A stretch of 64,000 bases of DNA, taken from NCBI RefSeq assembly GCF_001423425.1, contig NZ_LMNX01000001.1, forward strand, positions 1,198,970 to 1,262,969, written 5' to 3'. Source of the stretch: Rhizobium sp. Leaf306. Lineage in GTDB: Bacteria; Pseudomonadota; Alphaproteobacteria; Rhizobiales; Rhizobiaceae. A model generated the notes under the pieces. The model saw only the letters and a program-made list of their open reading frames with translations. It had not been told where the DNA came from and made no database searches. Within the stretch, counting starts at the first letter, position 1. Every line of letters starts with the position of its first letter. Below, piece after piece: positions 9,082-20,669 of this stretch. A program made the translations under genes and the position numbers.

Positions 9082-10032
9082 CTAATAGCCGGCTGTGCGG
9101 TCCACAACGTGCTGCAGTGCCTCACCCACTTCGAAGCGCTGCATCTGCACCTCGGCATTGCGAAACAGCGCGCGGATATCCGATGCGGAGGCTGCGTGCG
9201 GCGTCACGATGACGTTGTCCATGGACCAGAAAGGGCTCTCCTTCGACAACGGCTCCTGTTCGAAGACATCCAGCGACGCTCCACCCAGCATGCCACTCTC
9301 GAGCGCCGACACGAGATCGGCCTCGACCTGGCTGCCGCCGCGGCCGGCGTTGATGAAGACCGGTTTGCCAAGAGCGCCGCCTTGACGGAGTTTCGCAAAC
9401 AGCGACGAATCGAACAGGCCGCGGGTCTCCGGCGTCAGCGGCAGGAGGCCGACGAGGATATCGGTTCGACCGAGAAATGCATTTAGACCATCGGCATCGA
9501 ACGTCTCGACGCCCTCGATCACCTTGGCACTGCGCGACCAGCCGATGACATTGAAGCCCATGATCTTCAGCTTGGCGACAGAATCGAGACCGAGCTTGCC
9601 GAGACCCATGACGCCAACCGTCAGGTCCTTTGCCTCCGGCTGGGCGAGTTCGCGCCACTCGCTGCGACGCTGCTGGGCAAGGTAGGTCGGCATCTGTCGC
9701 AGATGACTCAGCGCCTGCAAGACTACCCATTCGCTCATGCGTGTCGTCAGGCTCTGGTCGACGAAGCGGACGATCGGGCGATCCGGCAGTCCGGGTGTGG
9801 CGAGGATGGAATCGACGCCGGCGCCGCCGGAGAAGAGCACGTAGAGGTTCGGCGCGCGCTGGAAGAGATCGACATCCGGCTTCCACATGACCGCATAGCG
9901 CGCCTGGGACAGATCCGCCGCCTTGTCTGCGGCATGCAGGATGGTTCGCCCGGGGAAGGCGCCCTCGAGGGCCGCGTGCATTTCACGCTGCTCGAATTTG
10001 AGATCGATGACGACCGCGCCTTTTTCGGACAT
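9082..10032 (-). CDS. D-2-hydroxyacid dehydrogenase, glyoxylate/hydroxypyruvate reductase A-like
   Basis: Cytoplasmic NAD(P)H-dependent reductase of 316 residues. It has the Rossmann motif VGVMGLGKLGLD, the substrate-loop SGGAGVDSI, INAGRGG with the catalytic arginine, a glutamate in DVFEQEPL, and a terminal TPHAAS catalytic histidine. The overall plan matches GhrA-type reductases of glyoxylate and hydroxypyruvate. It follows yejF by 22 bp on the same strand and may be read through from the yej operon, though no functional link is evident. Confidence 0.85.
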   Translation of the reverse strand: MSEKGAVVIDLKFEQREMHAALEGAFPGRTILHAADKAADLSQARYAVMWKPDVDLFQRAPNLYVLFSGGAGVDSILATPGLPDRPIVRFVDQSLTTRMSEWVVLQALSHLRQMPTYLAQQRRSEWRELAQPEAKDLTVGVMGLGKLGLDSVAKLKIMGFNVIGWSRSAKVIEGVETFDADGLNAFLGRTDILVGLLPLTPETRGLFDSSLFAKLRQGGALGKPVFINAGRGGSQVEADLVSALESGMLGGASLDVFEQEPLSKESPFWSMDNVIVTPHAASASDIRALFRNAEVQMQRFEVGEALQHVVDRTAGY

Positions 10033-10054
10033 GTCCTATTCCCGGATTTTGAGA

Positions 10055-11683
10055 TTACTGATTGATGGCGCCGGCTTCGACGGCTTCCAGGTTGAAGGCT
10101 GCGGCCATCAGGGCACGGGTATAATCCTCGCGGGGAGCCCGGAAAATCTGATCGGCCGGGCCCTCTTCAACTACCTTGCCGAGCCGCATGACGATGACGT
10201 GGTTGGCGAGCGCCTTTACCACCTTCAGGTCATGGCTGATGAAGAGGTAGGCGAGATTGTGCTTCTTCTGCAGGTCGCGCAGGAGATCGACGACCTGCGC
10301 CTGCACGGTCATGTCGAGCGCCGATGTGGGTTCGTCGAGCATGACGAAGCGTGGCTTCAGCACCATGGCGCGGGCAATCGCAATACGCTGCCGCTGGCCG
10401 CCCGAGAATTCATGCGGATAGCGCCAGCGCGTGGCCGGATCGAGCCCGACTTCGCCAAGCGCCCAGACGACGCGGGCATCCCGCTCATCGGCCGAAAGCT
10501 GGCTCTCATGGACCTTGAGACCCTCGGCAATGATTTCGCCGACCGGCATGCGCGGGCTGAGCGAACCGAACGGATCCTGAAACACGACCTGCAGCCTGTC
10601 GCGGAACGGGCGCATCTGCTTGAAGGAATAGTTGCCGATATCGTTGCCGATGAAGACGATGCGGCCTTCGGACGAAATCAGCCTTGCGAGCGCCAAGCCC
10701 AGCGTCGTCTTGCCAGAACCGGATTCGCCGACGACGCCCAGCGTTTCACCGGCGCGCAGCGTCAGGTCGACACCATCGACCGCCTTGACGTGATCGACCA
10801 CCCTGCGCATGAAACCAGCCTTGACCGGGAACCAGACACGGATGTCCTTGCCTTCCATTACCACAGGGCTCTTGGGATCGACGACCGGCGGTTCGCCGCG
10901 CGGTTCGGACGCCAGGAGGTGCTGGGTATAAGGATGCTGCGGCTTGGTAAAGACGTCCTCGACGCTGCCTGCCTCGACGATCTTGCCCTTGGTCATGACG
11001 CAGACGCGATCGGCGAATTTCCGCACGATGCCGAGATCGTGGGTGATGAACAGCATCGACATGCCATGCTCGCCCTTCAGCGCGCGCAACAGATCGAGGA
11101 TCTGTGCCTGTACCGTGACGTCGAGCGCCGTGGTCGGTTCGTCGGCGATCAAGAGTTTCGGCCGGTTGGCAAGCGCCATGGCGATCATGACGCGCTGGCG
11201 CTGGCCGCCCGAAAGCTCATGCGGATAGGCCTGAAGGCGCTTTTCCGGCTCGCGGATGCCGACCTGGTTCAACAGTTCCAGCGTGCGATCCCGCGCCGTC
11301 TGGCCGGAGACGCCCTGATGTAGATCGAGGATCTCGCCGATCTGCTTCTCGATCGTGTGGAGCGGATTGAGCGAGGTCATCGGCTCTTGAAAGATCATCG
11401 TGATGTCGTTGCCGCGCACGCGGCGCAGGTCGGGTTCCGATGCCTTCAGGAGATCGCGGCCATCAAACAGGATCTGGCCGGAGGGATGGCTTGCCGACGG
11501 ATAGGGCAGAAGCTTGAGGACGGAATTGGCGGTTACAGACTTGCCGGACCCGGATTCGCCGACAAGCGCCAGAACCTCGCCCGGGTTTATGTCGAACGAC
11601 ACCTTGTCGACGGCAAGCGTCGTTGCGCCGCCCTGATGGAAGGCGACCGAGAGATCACGCACGGAGAGCAGCGGTTCGGTCAT
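10055..11683 (-). CDS. yejF: Peptide ABC transporter ATPase YejF (two nucleotide-binding domains)
   Basis: 542 residues from ATG 11683. It is a fusion of two oligopeptide-type nucleotide-binding domains. Each has a Walker A ([10 protein letters not shown] near residue 40; [10 protein letters not shown] in the second half), an LSGGQRQRV or FSGGQRQRI signature and a Walker B ([23 protein letters not shown]). YejABEF imports peptides such as microcin C, and in Sinorhizobium it contributes to tolerance of plant antimicrobial peptides. It starts 4 bp after the yejE stop. Confidence 0.93.
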   Translation of the reverse strand: MTEPLLSVRDLSVAFHQGGATTLAVDKVSFDINPGEVLALVGESGSGKSVTANSVLKLLPYPSASHPSGQILFDGRDLLKASEPDLRRVRGNDITMIFQEPMTSLNPLHTIEKQIGEILDLHQGVSGQTARDRTLELLNQVGIREPEKRLQAYPHELSGGQRQRVMIAMALANRPKLLIADEPTTALDVTVQAQILDLLRALKGEHGMSMLFITHDLGIVRKFADRVCVMTKGKIVEAGSVEDVFTKPQHPYTQHLLASEPRGEPPVVDPKSPVVMEGKDIRVWFPVKAGFMRRVVDHVKAVDGVDLTLRAGETLGVVGESGSGKTTLGLALARLISSEGRIVFIGNDIGNYSFKQMRPFRDRLQVVFQDPFGSLSPRMPVGEIIAEGLKVHESQLSADERDARVVWALGEVGLDPATRWRYPHEFSGGQRQRIAIARAMVLKPRFVMLDEPTSALDMTVQAQVVDLLRDLQKKHNLAYLFISHDLKVVKALANHVIVMRLGKVVEEGPADQIFRAPREDYTRALMAAAFNLEAVEAGAINQ

Positions 11684-11687
11684 GGTT

Positions 11688-12830
11688 TCACCCAAACGTC
11701 TTTCTCGGATCGAAGGCATCACGCACCGCCTCGCCGATGAAGATCAGCAGCGACATCATGATCGACATCGTGAAGAAGGCCGTGAGGCCGAGCCATGGAG
11801 CCTGGAGGTTGTTCTTGCCCTGGGCGATCATTTCACCCAGCGACGGCGATCCGGCCGGCATGCCGAGGCCCAGAAAGTCCAGCGAGGTCAGTGTCGCAAT
11901 CGAGCCCGACAGGATGAAGGGCAGGAAGGTCAGGGTCGCGACCATCGCATTCGGCAAAAGGTGCCGATACATGATCGTGGCATTGCCGACCCCCAAGGCG
12001 CGGGCAGCCCGGACATATTCGAAATTGCGGGCGCGCAGGAATTCCGCACGCACGACGCCGACAAAGCCCACCCAGGAGAACAACAGCATGATGCCGAGCA
12101 GCACGAAGAAGCCCGGCGGCAGGATGGCTGCGATGATCAGCAGGATATAGAGGACCGGCATGGACGACCAGATCTCGATGAAGCGCTGCATCAGAAGATC
12201 GACCCAGCCGCCGAAATAGCCCTGAATGGCGCCTGATGTCACGCCGATGACGGCCGAACAGATGGTGAGCGCAAGGCCAAACAGGACGGAGAGACGGAAC
12301 CCGTAGATCATCCGCGCCGTCACGTCGCGCGCCTGGTCATCCGTGCCGAGCCAGTTGAGGTTGCCAAGGCTGCAATTGGGATCCTGTGTGCCCTGCGGAT
12401 ACGCCTTGCAGCGTTCATCTGCCGACATCAACCAGAAGGGTTTCGTGGGGGCCGAGTGCGGGATCTGCGAATTGACCGTCTGATAGGAATAGCGGATCGG
12501 CGGCCAGATCATCCAGCCGTTGGCCTCGATTTCCTGCTGGATGAAGTCGGAGCGGTAATCCGTCGTGGCCAGGAAGCCGCCGAATTTCTCTTCCGGATAA
12601 TCGATCATCACAGGATAGAGGATCTCGCCCTTGTAGGACGCGATGATCGGTCGGTCGTTGGCGATGAACTCGGCGGAGAGCGCCAGAACGAACAGGACCA
12701 TGAAGATCCAGAAGGACCAGAAGCCGCGCTTGTTGGCACGGAAATTGGCGAGCCGTCGCCGATTGGTCGGCGACATCAGCGGGCGCTTGACGGGCACTGT
12801 TTCAGGCGCGGTCACGGCAGGTGTCTGCAT
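11688..12830 (-). CDS. yejE: Peptide ABC transporter permease YejE
   Basis: Inner-membrane permease of the DppC/OppC class, 380 residues from ATG 12830. A GTG three bases earlier is an alternative start. It has an N-terminal membrane helix (WSFWIFMVLFVLALSAEF), a long periplasmic segment of about 110 residues typical of YejE, and then the permease core with the EAA-type loop (EYVRAARALGVGNATIMYRH). The start overlaps the yejB stop as TGATG, implying translational coupling. Confidence 0.93.
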   Translation of the reverse strand: MQTPAVTAPETVPVKRPLMSPTNRRRLANFRANKRGFWSFWIFMVLFVLALSAEFIANDRPIIASYKGEILYPVMIDYPEEKFGGFLATTDYRSDFIQQEIEANGWMIWPPIRYSYQTVNSQIPHSAPTKPFWLMSADERCKAYPQGTQDPNCSLGNLNWLGTDDQARDVTARMIYGFRLSVLFGLALTICSAVIGVTSGAIQGYFGGWVDLLMQRFIEIWSSMPVLYILLIIAAILPPGFFVLLGIMLLFSWVGFVGVVRAEFLRARNFEYVRAARALGVGNATIMYRHLLPNAMVATLTFLPFILSGSIATLTSLDFLGLGMPAGSPSLGEMIAQGKNNLQAPWLGLTAFFTMSIMMSLLIFIGEAVRDAFDPRKTFG

Positions 12831-13915
12831 CACACGTCCCTCCGCTCGAAATCGATGCGCGGATCGATCCAGGTATAGACGAGGTCGGAGATCAGGCTGA
12901 CGACAAGGCCCATCAGCGAGAAGATGTAGAGCGTGCCGAACACGATCGGGTAATCGCGGTTGATGATGGAGAGGTAACCAAGGCGGCCGAGCCCATCCAG
13001 CGAGAAGATGTTTTCGATCAGCAGCGAGCCGGTGAAGAAGGCCGAGATGAAAGCGCTCGGGAAACCGGCGATGACGATCAGCATGGCGTTGCGGAAGACG
13101 TGCCCATAGAGCACCTGCCGCTCATTGAGACCCTTGGCGCGCGCGGTCGTGACATACTGTTTCTTGATCTCGTCGATAAAGGAATTCTTGGTCAGAAGCG
13201 TCGTCGTGGCAAAGGCCGACAGAGACAGCGCGATCAGCGGCAGCGTCAGATGCCAGAAATAGTCGATGATCTTCTGCCACCAGGTGAGCTGGTCGAAATT
13301 ATCAGAGACGAGGCCACGCAAGGGGAACCAGTCGAGGAAGGATCCGCCCGCGAACATCACGATCAGAAGGATGCCGAACAGGAAGCCCGGAACCGCATAG
13401 CCGACGATGACGATGCCCGACGTCCAGACGTCGAATGTCGAGCCGTCCTTGACCGCCTTGCGGATGCCGAGCGGGATCGAGATCAGATAGGACACGATCA
13501 GGATCCAGAAACCGAGCGAGATCGACACCGGCAGCTTGTCGATGATCAGGTCGATCACGGACGTGTTGCGGAAGAAGCTTTCGCCGAAATCAAAGCGCGC
13601 GTAGTTCCACATCATGTCGAGGAAGCGGGTGAGCGGCGGCTTGTCGAAACCGAATTGCTGCTCAAGCTTCTTGATGAATTCCGGATCGAGCCCCTGGGCG
13701 CCGCGATAACGCGATTCATCGCCACCGCCACCCTGGCCCATGAGATCGCCACCGCCGCCCGAAAGGCGGTCGCCACTATCCTGTCCCTGAACCTGCGCAA
13801 TGATCTGCTCGACAGGCCCGCCGGGCGCGAACTGCACGACAAGGAAGGAGATTGCCATGATGCCGACCAGCGTCGGGATCATCAGCAGCAGGCGACGAAG
13901 AATATAGGCGCCCAT
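12830..13915 (-). CDS. yejB: Peptide ABC transporter permease YejB
   Basis: Inner-membrane permease of the DppB class, 361 residues. It starts [19 protein letters not shown] and has a glycine-rich low-complexity insert ([16 protein letters not shown]) near residue 50, then the [17 protein letters not shown] motif and the EAA loop ([18 protein letters not shown]). It pairs with YejE to form the channel. About 200 bp separate it from yejA; this gap (13916-14113) holds no convincing gene. Confidence 0.93.
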   Translation of the reverse strand: MGAYILRRLLLMIPTLVGIMAISFLVVQFAPGGPVEQIIAQVQGQDSGDRLSGGGGDLMGQGGGGDESRYRGAQGLDPEFIKKLEQQFGFDKPPLTRFLDMMWNYARFDFGESFFRNTSVIDLIIDKLPVSISLGFWILIVSYLISIPLGIRKAVKDGSTFDVWTSGIVIVGYAVPGFLFGILLIVMFAGGSFLDWFPLRGLVSDNFDQLTWWQKIIDYFWHLTLPLIALSLSAFATTTLLTKNSFIDEIKKQYVTTARAKGLNERQVLYGHVFRNAMLIVIAGFPSAFISAFFTGSLLIENIFSLDGLGRLGYLSIINRDYPIVFGTLYIFSLMGLVVSLISDLVYTWIDPRIDFERRDV

Positions 13916-14113
13916 CAGAGCACCCTGCTTTTCGGCTGTGGCCTGATATCGGACGAAACTCCGGACGCACGTCCGCTTCGCACGTCTGCTGGGACTGCTC
14001 TCGCATCACCGAAATCCGGCGCAGGGGTCAAACGGCAATCCTCATCGTAGGTGCGAATCAATCGGGTCATTTGGAACAGGTGGCGTCGCACGGCGCAAGC
14101 CTTCCGACGCGCA

Positions 14114-15958
14114 TCACTTGGATGCGGTTTTCGACCACCAGATATCCGGAAAGCCGATGCCGTATTCCGGCAGGTTCGCAGGCCGGTCGAACTTGTCCCA
14201 GTAAGCAATGCGCATCGCCATCATGTAATAAAGCGGCACGACATAGTGGTGCGCCAGAAGCACGCGGTCGAGAGCGTGGGTGGTCGCGATCAGCTCAGGC
14301 CTGTCCTTGGCGAAGATGATCTTGTTGATCAGGCTGTCGATGGCCGGATCGGCGATACCCGCATAGTTGCGGCTTCCTTCCATCGCGGCGGATTTCGAGC
14401 CCCAGTAGAACAGTTGCTCGTTGCCGGGATTAAGTGTTTGCGCCCAGATGCTCCAGGTCATGTCGTAATCGAAGCTGCGCGCCCGGTTGGTATATTGCGC
14501 AGGATCGACCGTGCGGACTCGGGCATCGATGCCAATGCGCTTGAGGGTCTGGGTATAGGGCAGAACGATGCGTTCCAGCTGCGGGCTGCTGAGCAGGATC
14601 TCGAACGAGAACGGCGCCCCGGTCTTGGCATTGACCAACCTGTTGCCCTTCAGTTCCCAGCCTGCGTCCTTGAGCAGTCCGACGGCCTTGCGCAGATTGT
14701 CGCGCGCCTTCTGGGCATCGCCGGCTACGGGGTTCTCATATGGAGCGGTGAAGACGTCTGCGGGGACCTTGTCCTTCATCTCGTTGAGGATTTCCAGCTC
14801 GCGGCCCTGCGGGAGGCCGGAGGAGGCGAGTTCCGTTCCGAAGAAGAAGCTGTTTAGACGGACATACTGACCGTACATCACGGTGCGGTTGATTTCCTCG
14901 AAGTCGAAGGCAAGGTTCAGCGCTTCGCGAACACGCTCGTCCTTGAACATGTCGCGGCGCATGTTGGGCACCAATGCCTGCATGATGCCGGTCGCGCGGA
15001 ACGGGTTGGGCAGCTCCTCGCGTTTGACGCGGCCTTCCTTGAAGGCTGGGAAGTCATAGCGCGTCGCCCAGCGCGTTGCCTGGTTCTCCTGCCAGAAATC
15101 GACGGTGCCACCACGGAAGGCCTCGAATTCGACATCTCGGTCGGCGAAATAGGTGTAGTTCACCGTGCGGAAATTGTTGATTCCAACATTGACCGGCAGC
15201 GCCTTGCCCCAATAATCGTCGCGCAGTTCGTACCGGATGGTTGAGCCCGCCTGGAAGGCAGCGAGCTTGTAGGGCCCGGACCCGACGACAGGCTCAAGCG
15301 TCGTCTTGGTGATATCGCGCTTTACGCCTTGAGCGTTGGCGCCTTCCCACCAATGTTTCGGTACGATCATCAGCTGACCGACGATCGACGGCAGTTCGCG
15401 GTTGTTCTTTTCGTCGAAGCGGAAGGTGACCTCGCGGTCCCCGGTCTTTTCCGCGGCAGTCACGTGGTTGTAGTAGCCCGCCTGAACCGGATTGAGTTCC
15501 TTGATCTTCTCGAACGTAAAGACGACGTCTTCGGGGGTGACCGGCTGTCCGTCCGACCATTTTGCCTCGGCCCGAAGCCGGAAGGTTGCCGATGCCACAT
15601 CCTCCGGATAGCTGACGCTTTCGGCCAGCAACCCGTAAGAGGTAGAGACCTCATCCTCGCTCGGCTTCATCAGCGTGTCGAACACCATCGGCAGGCCGGT
15701 CGCGGGCTGGCCCCGCAGACCAAGAACGGGGTTGAAACTGTCGTAGGTTCCGTCACTCGACAGATTGAGCGTGCCGGCCTTGGGTGCTTGCGGATTGACG
15801 TATGGGAAATTGGGAAAGTCCGCAGGCAATTTCGGTTCGCCCATCAGCGCTATCCCATGCCGCCATCTGGTGCCTGCATCCTGTGCCGCAACGGATGTGC
15901 TGAGGACCGCGACTGCCGCCACGGCTGCAAAACCCATCTTCCACCGAGCCAAGCCCAT
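14114..15958 (-). CDS. yejA: Peptide ABC transporter substrate-binding protein YejA
   Basis: Periplasmic solute-binding protein of the SBP family 5, 614 residues from ATG 15958, chosen because AAAGGGA precedes it and it yields a clean signal peptide (MGLARWKMGFAAVAAVAVLS, cleavage near VAAQD). The mature part begins with the HGIALMGEPKLPADFPNF region typical of YejA. It delivers peptides to YejB/YejE. It is the first gene of the operon and is divergent from mepA; the shared control region is 15959-16135. Confidence 0.92.
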   Translation of the reverse strand: MGLARWKMGFAAVAAVAVLSTSVAAQDAGTRWRHGIALMGEPKLPADFPNFPYVNPQAPKAGTLNLSSDGTYDSFNPVLGLRGQPATGLPMVFDTLMKPSEDEVSTSYGLLAESVSYPEDVASATFRLRAEAKWSDGQPVTPEDVVFTFEKIKELNPVQAGYYNHVTAAEKTGDREVTFRFDEKNNRELPSIVGQLMIVPKHWWEGANAQGVKRDITKTTLEPVVGSGPYKLAAFQAGSTIRYELRDDYWGKALPVNVGINNFRTVNYTYFADRDVEFEAFRGGTVDFWQENQATRWATRYDFPAFKEGRVKREELPNPFRATGIMQALVPNMRRDMFKDERVREALNLAFDFEEINRTVMYGQYVRLNSFFFGTELASSGLPQGRELEILNEMKDKVPADVFTAPYENPVAGDAQKARDNLRKAVGLLKDAGWELKGNRLVNAKTGAPFSFEILLSSPQLERIVLPYTQTLKRIGIDARVRTVDPAQYTNRARSFDYDMTWSIWAQTLNPGNEQLFYWGSKSAAMEGSRNYAGIADPAIDSLINKIIFAKDRPELIATTHALDRVLLAHHYVVPLYYMMAMRIAYWDKFDRPANLPEYGIGFPDIWWSKTASK

Positions 15959-16135
15959 GCAATATCCCTTTGTCATTCGTGTTGCGGCGAAGCATAGGGC
16001 AAATAACAGCAAAAGACAGGCAGCGGAGGTCACAAGCGATTTATCCGCGCAATCTCGCAGCGGATGCGATCTCCATTTCAACAAAATCGCATTTCACGGT
16101 AGAAGAAGGACTGATTTGATTTGCGGCGGATGTGC

Positions 16136-17212
16136 ATGAGACCGATTTCTAAGACCATTCTGGGCCTGGCTGCTGCCGCTTTGTTTTGCGGCGCGATTTC
16201 AGAACCGACGTTCGCCCAGGAGGAAAAGACTGCAAAACAGCTTTTCGGATCCGTGAAACTGCCCAATAGAGGCGATGCCGAACCCTTGGGCTTTTATGCC
16301 AAGGGCTGCCAGTCGGGCGCCGTGGCCCTGCCGACGGACGGGCCGACCTGGCAGGCGATGCGCCTTTCGCGCAATCGCCGCTGGGGCAATCCGGCGATGA
16401 TCTCCCTGCTGGAACAGTTCTCACGCGATGCGGCCGGTCTCGGCTGGGGTACGGGCATTCTGGTGGGTGACATCTCGATGCCGCGCGGCGGCCCGATGCC
16501 AAGCGGCCATGCCTCGCACCAGATCGGGCTCGATGCCGACATCTGGTTCACGCCGAAGCCGCAGCGGCCGCTTTCGCCGGCGCAGCGCGAAGACATTCCG
16601 TTCACCTCGATGCTCGACAAGAGCAAGTTCCTGACGGTCGACAGCCGCCGCTGGAGCCCCACCCATGCCCGTCTGGTGATGCAGGCGGCGAGCTATCCGC
16701 AGGTGCAGCGCGTTTTCGTCAATCCGGCAATCAAGAAGAAGCTGTGCGAGACCTGGACCGGCGACCGGAGCCTGCTTGGCAAGGTGCGGCCGGTCTATGG
16801 CCATGACGAACACTTCCACATCCGCATGAACTGCCCGCCGGGCGCTGCCGGCTGCGAACGCCAGGCATCGACGCCTTCCACCGACGACTGCAACAGCAAG
16901 GCGCTCGCCTGGTGGTTTACCAAGGAGCCTTGGGCGCCGCCGAAGCCTGCGGATCCGAACAAGAAGCCGGTAAAGCCGCGCCAGGTTATGCTGTCCAACC
17001 TTCCCAAGGCCTGCGCTGCGGTTCTTAGCGCCCCCTCCCGCTCCGAGCAGGACGCGACTTTCCAGGGTGGTGGCCAGGGTGGCGGCGGGATGGCCTACTC
17101 GCCATCGGTACCGCTTCCTGCCGCGGCCAGCAGTCTGGATACGATGACGGACGGCGATATGCCCGGCCCGGGCTCCGACGTTCCGCTGCCGAGCCCGCGT
17201 CCTTCGCGCTGA
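16136..17212 (+). CDS. mepA: Penicillin-insensitive murein endopeptidase MepA
   Basis: Periplasmic peptidoglycan hydrolase that cuts D-Ala-meso-DAP cross-links. It has a signal peptide ([20 protein letters not shown], cleavage near TFAQE). The LAS-type zinc site is visible as [17 protein letters not shown] (His and Asp ligands) and, later, [10 protein letters not shown]. The C-terminus carries a Gly-rich and Pro/Ser-rich tail beyond the catalytic domain. The start is uncertain: ATG 16136, ATG 16130 and a TTG at 16121 (AGAAGGA ten bases upstream) are all in frame. Confidence 0.93.
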   Translation: MRPISKTILGLAAAALFCGAISEPTFAQEEKTAKQLFGSVKLPNRGDAEPLGFYAKGCQSGAVALPTDGPTWQAMRLSRNRRWGNPAMISLLEQFSRDAAGLGWGTGILVGDISMPRGGPMPSGHASHQIGLDADIWFTPKPQRPLSPAQREDIPFTSMLDKSKFLTVDSRRWSPTHARLVMQAASYPQVQRVFVNPAIKKKLCETWTGDRSLLGKVRPVYGHDEHFHIRMNCPPGAAGCERQASTPSTDDCNSKALAWWFTKEPWAPPKPADPNKKPVKPRQVMLSNLPKACAAVLSAPSRSEQDATFQGGGQGGGGMAYSPSVPLPAAASSLDTMTDGDMPGPGSDVPLPSPRPSR

Positions 17213-17313
17213 CCGGGATTCCGTCGGGACCATCTTTTCTTCCCGCCGGAGGCAGGCTAGAAGGCCAGCATCAATCGCCAGCAATCCGATCGACGGCTTT
17301 GCAGAGGAATTCC

Positions 17314-17688
17314 ATGTCGACGCTTCCCTGCATCGCGCTTATTGCCCACGACCTGAAGAAGGACGAGATGGCGGAATTTGCGCGCCGGCATCAGGCGGCA
17401 CTATCCAAGTTTCGCATCGTCGCGACCGGTACGACCGGCGGCCGCGTGCTTGAAGCCGCTCCCAATCTCGATGTCACACGCCTGAAAAGCGGTCCGCTTG
17501 GCGGGGACCAACAGATCGGCGCGATGATCGCAACCGGCGAGGTGGGCATGCTGATCTTCTTTATCGATCCTTTGAGCGCGCTTCCCCATGACGTCGACGT
17601 CAAGGCGCTGACGCGGCTTGCGACCGTCTACGATATCCCGATGGCGCTCAACCGCGCCACGGCCGAAAAGCTTGTTGATTTCCAGTAG
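17314..17688 (+). CDS. mgsA: Methylglyoxal synthase
   Basis: Converts dihydroxyacetone phosphate to methylglyoxal and phosphate, a bypass that relieves phosphate limitation in glycolysis. 124 residues from ATG 17314, with AGAGGAA just upstream. Active-site residues visible are His12 (IALIAHD), Asp65 ([10 protein letters not shown]), Asp85 and His92 ([16 protein letters not shown]). It lies 16 bp before glk and is probably cotranscribed with it. Confidence 0.95.
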   Translation: MSTLPCIALIAHDLKKDEMAEFARRHQAALSKFRIVATGTTGGRVLEAAPNLDVTRLKSGPLGGDQQIGAMIATGEVGMLIFFIDPLSALPHDVDVKALTRLATVYDIPMALNRATAEKLVDFQ

Positions 17689-17704
17689 GAGGAGAGAATT
17701 CGCC

Positions 17705-18724
17705 ATGGCTGAAGTGCAACCGCACACATTCGCCTTCCCGATCCTGATCGGCGATATCGGCGGCACCAATGCCCGCTTCTCCATCCTCGTCGATGCAACG
17801 AGTGCGCCGGATCAGTTCCCGCATGTGCAGACGGCCGACTACGAGACGATCGACGATGCGATCGCCGATGTCGTCTTGAAGAACTCCGTGCACAAGCCAC
17901 GCAGCGCGATCCTTGCGGTCGCCGGCCCGATCGATGGTGACGAGATCGACCTCACCAATTGCGAATGGGTCGTGCGTCCGAAGAAGATGATCGGGGAACT
18001 CGGCTTCGATACGGTTCTGGTGCTCAACGATTTCGAGGCACAGGCACTGGCCGTCGCTTCGCTTACTGCGGCTGATCGCCAGCCGATTGGTCCGATCGCC
18101 GAAGCGACCGAGGCATCACGCGTTGTCCTGGGTCCCGGGACAGGTCTTGGCGTTGCAGGGCTTGTCCATGCCCGTAACACCTGGTTCCCGGTTCCCGGCG
18201 AAGGTGGGCATGTGGATATCGGTCCGCGTTCGAAGCGGGATTTCGAGATCTTCCCGCACCTGCGTCGCATCGACGGCCGGGTGTCCGCTGAGGAAATCAT
18301 TTCCGGACGCGGTCTTCTCAACATCTACAACGCCGTCTGCGCTGCCGATGGCATCGCCCCGAGCCTGGACGCTCCGCCCGAAGTAACCGAACAGGGACTT
18401 TCCGGCGAAAACCCGCAGGCTGCCGAAACGATCGAGCTTTTCGTCCGCTATCTTGGTCGCCTTGCCGGTGACCTCGCGCTCATCTTCATGGCACGCGGCG
18501 GCGTCTTCCTCGGTGGCGGCATCTCGCCGCGGATCCTTGATGCATTGACGAAGCCCGCGTTTCGTGAAGAGTTCGAAGACAAGGCGCCGCACAACGAGCT
18601 GATGAAGACCATTCCGACCTTTGTCGTCACGCATCCGCAGGCGGCCCTTGCCGGTCTCGCCAGCTTTGCGCGCTCGCCTGCGACCTACGGAATTGCGCTG
18701 GAAGGCCGTTGCTGGCAGCGGTAG
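17705..18724 (+). CDS. glk: Glucokinase
   Basis: ATP-dependent phosphorylation of glucose to glucose 6-phosphate in the cytoplasm. 339 residues from ATG 17705, with AGGAGGAG upstream. The bacterial glucokinase plan is clear: phosphate-binding [10 protein letters not shown] near residue 16, catalytic [17 protein letters not shown], and sugar-binding [10 protein letters not shown] with E/H residues. It follows mgsA closely. An MsbA-like gene follows after 134 bp. Confidence 0.96.
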   Translation: MAEVQPHTFAFPILIGDIGGTNARFSILVDATSAPDQFPHVQTADYETIDDAIADVVLKNSVHKPRSAILAVAGPIDGDEIDLTNCEWVVRPKKMIGELGFDTVLVLNDFEAQALAVASLTAADRQPIGPIAEATEASRVVLGPGTGLGVAGLVHARNTWFPVPGEGGHVDIGPRSKRDFEIFPHLRRIDGRVSAEEIISGRGLLNIYNAVCAADGIAPSLDAPPEVTEQGLSGENPQAAETIELFVRYLGRLAGDLALIFMARGGVFLGGGISPRILDALTKPAFREEFEDKAPHNELMKTIPTFVVTHPQAALAGLASFARSPATYGIALEGRCWQR

Positions 18725-18858
18725 TTGCGCCGGGCCGACGTGCCCGAATGCAACAGCGCGATGGAATCACCCGCGATTGGCTGGCAAAAGCCTGCCCAAG
18801 CGTTTAATAGCGCCTTCGGAAATATACTCCGGCATGACGCCGAAACGGGAACGCCCTA

Positions 18859-20646
18859 TTGAACGCCGCAAAAGACAAGAAGCGCCACGTGGATTCCGTC
18901 ACCATCGTGAGCGTGCTCAAGCGGGTGATCGCCGAGAATGGCCGGGATCACGTGCGATCCTACGCGTTTGCAATATCCTGCCTGGTGATGGTCGCCCTTT
19001 CGACAGCCTTCACGGCGTGGATCATGGAAAAGGTCGTCAACGAGGCGTTCGCCAACAAGCGGGCGGATATCGTCTGGCTGATCTGCGGATCGATCCTCGC
19101 CGCCTTCGTGCTGCGCGGCTTTGCCACCTACGGCCAGGCCGTGACGCTGTCGAAGATCGGCAACAATATCGTCGCCCGCTATCAGCGCCGGATCTACTCG
19201 CACCTGATGTCGCTGTCGGTCGGCTTCTTTGCCGAAGCCCGATCCGCCCATCTTGCAGCCCAGATCAGCCAGAACATCAACGGCGTTCGTGACGTCCTCA
19301 ACCTGACGGTCACCTCCACGGCGCGCGATCTCCTGACGCTGGTCGCGCTGATTGGGGTGATGGTGACGAAGGACTGGGTCCTGTCGCTCATCGTCTTTGC
19401 CGTCGCACCGCCGCTTCTCTATGCGCTACGCTACGTTTCCAAACGCCTTCGCGCCGCCACAAGAGAGGCTGTTGAACAGAACAGCCGCGTGCTTGGCGCC
19501 ATGCAGGAAACCATCCAGGGCATCGCCGTGGTCAAAGCTTTCACGATGGAAGGCGAACTCGACAGCAAGGTGAACCGCATCATCAAAGCGGCAGAAGGCC
19601 GCGCCAACCGTATCGCCCGTCTGTCGGAGCGCACGTCGCCGCTGACGGAAACCTTTGCCGGCTTTGCGATCTCCAGCGTGCTGGCCTATGCGGCGTTCCG
19701 CTCGATCTATGACAACGTACCTCCAGGCGCTTTCTTTGCCTTCGTCACCGCGCTGCTGATGGCCTATGACCCGGCACGACGGCTGGCCAAGCTGCAGGTG
19801 CAGCTCGACCGTGCCGTCGTCAACGCGCAGATGATTTATGCCCTTCTCGATATGCAGCCGGCACAGCGGGAAATGGCCGGTGCCAAGGACCTCGTCGTCG
19901 ACAAGGCGCGCGTCGAACTGAAGAACGTCGTGTTCTCCTACGGCAGTGGCAGCCCGATCCTGCGCGGTGTCGATCTTGTGGCCGAAGGTGGCCAGACGAC
20001 GGCGCTTGTCGGTCCATCCGGCGCCGGAAAATCGACGATCATTAGCCTCATTCCCCGTTTCTACGACCCGGCGGAAGGCGCAATCCTGATCGACGGGCAA
20101 AACATTGCCGAGGTCACCAAGTCGTCGCTGCGCCATCAGCTCGCCTATGTCTCGCAGCAGCCCTACCTGTTTGAAGGCACCATCCGCGACAACATCCGCT
20201 ACGGCCGGCCGGAAGCGACGGATGCCGAAGTGGAAGAGGCGGCAAGACTTGCCTATGCCCACGAGTTCATCCTGGCGCAGCCGCTCGGGTATGAAACGCC
20301 TGTCGGCGAAAACGGCATGAGCCTCTCCGGCGGCCAGCGGCAGCGGCTTTCGATTGCCCGCGCACTGGTGCGGAATGCGCCGATCCTGCTGCTCGACGAA
20401 GCGACGTCTGCGCTCGACAACGAGTCCGAGGCCGCCGTTCAGAAGGCGCTTGATACCGCCATGCGCGGACGCACCGTCATCGTCATCGCGCATCGTCTTT
20501 CCACCGTCGTCAAGGCTGACAAGATCATCGTGATGCACGAAGGCCGGGTGATGGAAGAAGGCACGCATGAGGTTCTTGCGCAGCGCAAGGACGGGCTCTA
20601 CGCTCGCCTGAACAACCTGCAACTGCCCGTCAAAGATTTTTCGTAA
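18859..20646 (+). CDS. ABC exporter, MsbA-like (fused membrane and ATPase domains)
   Basis: Half-transporter of 595 residues. The N-terminal membrane domain (about residues 30-330) has six likely helices. The C-terminal ATPase domain has Walker [10 protein letters not shown], signature [10 protein letters not shown], Walker [13 protein letters not shown] and the H-loop IAHRLST. It resembles MsbA-type lipid A or lipid flippases; the substrate is inferred. The start is a TTG at 18859 without a strong ribosome site; an in-frame GTG about 33 bp further on is possible. It lies between glk and dapB, an order seen in other rhizobia. Confidence 0.88.
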   Translation: MNAAKDKKRHVDSVTIVSVLKRVIAENGRDHVRSYAFAISCLVMVALSTAFTAWIMEKVVNEAFANKRADIVWLICGSILAAFVLRGFATYGQAVTLSKIGNNIVARYQRRIYSHLMSLSVGFFAEARSAHLAAQISQNINGVRDVLNLTVTSTARDLLTLVALIGVMVTKDWVLSLIVFAVAPPLLYALRYVSKRLRAATREAVEQNSRVLGAMQETIQGIAVVKAFTMEGELDSKVNRIIKAAEGRANRIARLSERTSPLTETFAGFAISSVLAYAAFRSIYDNVPPGAFFAFVTALLMAYDPARRLAKLQVQLDRAVVNAQMIYALLDMQPAQREMAGAKDLVVDKARVELKNVVFSYGSGSPILRGVDLVAEGGQTTALVGPSGAGKSTIISLIPRFYDPAEGAILIDGQNIAEVTKSSLRHQLAYVSQQPYLFEGTIRDNIRYGRPEATDAEVEEAARLAYAHEFILAQPLGYETPVGENGMSLSGGQRQRLSIARALVRNAPILLLDEATSALDNESEAAVQKALDTAMRGRTVIVIAHRLSTVVKADKIIVMHEGRVMEEGTHEVLAQRKDGLYARLNNLQLPVKDFS

Positions 20647-20669
20647 ACTCTCTAGGAAACCCGTCGCCC

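Noticed and set aside
12821-14050. Long plus-strand reading frame opposite yejB
   Set aside because: It lies antisense to a clearly conserved permease, is rich in Arg/Asp/Glu as expected for a GC-rich shadow frame, and has no recognisable domain.
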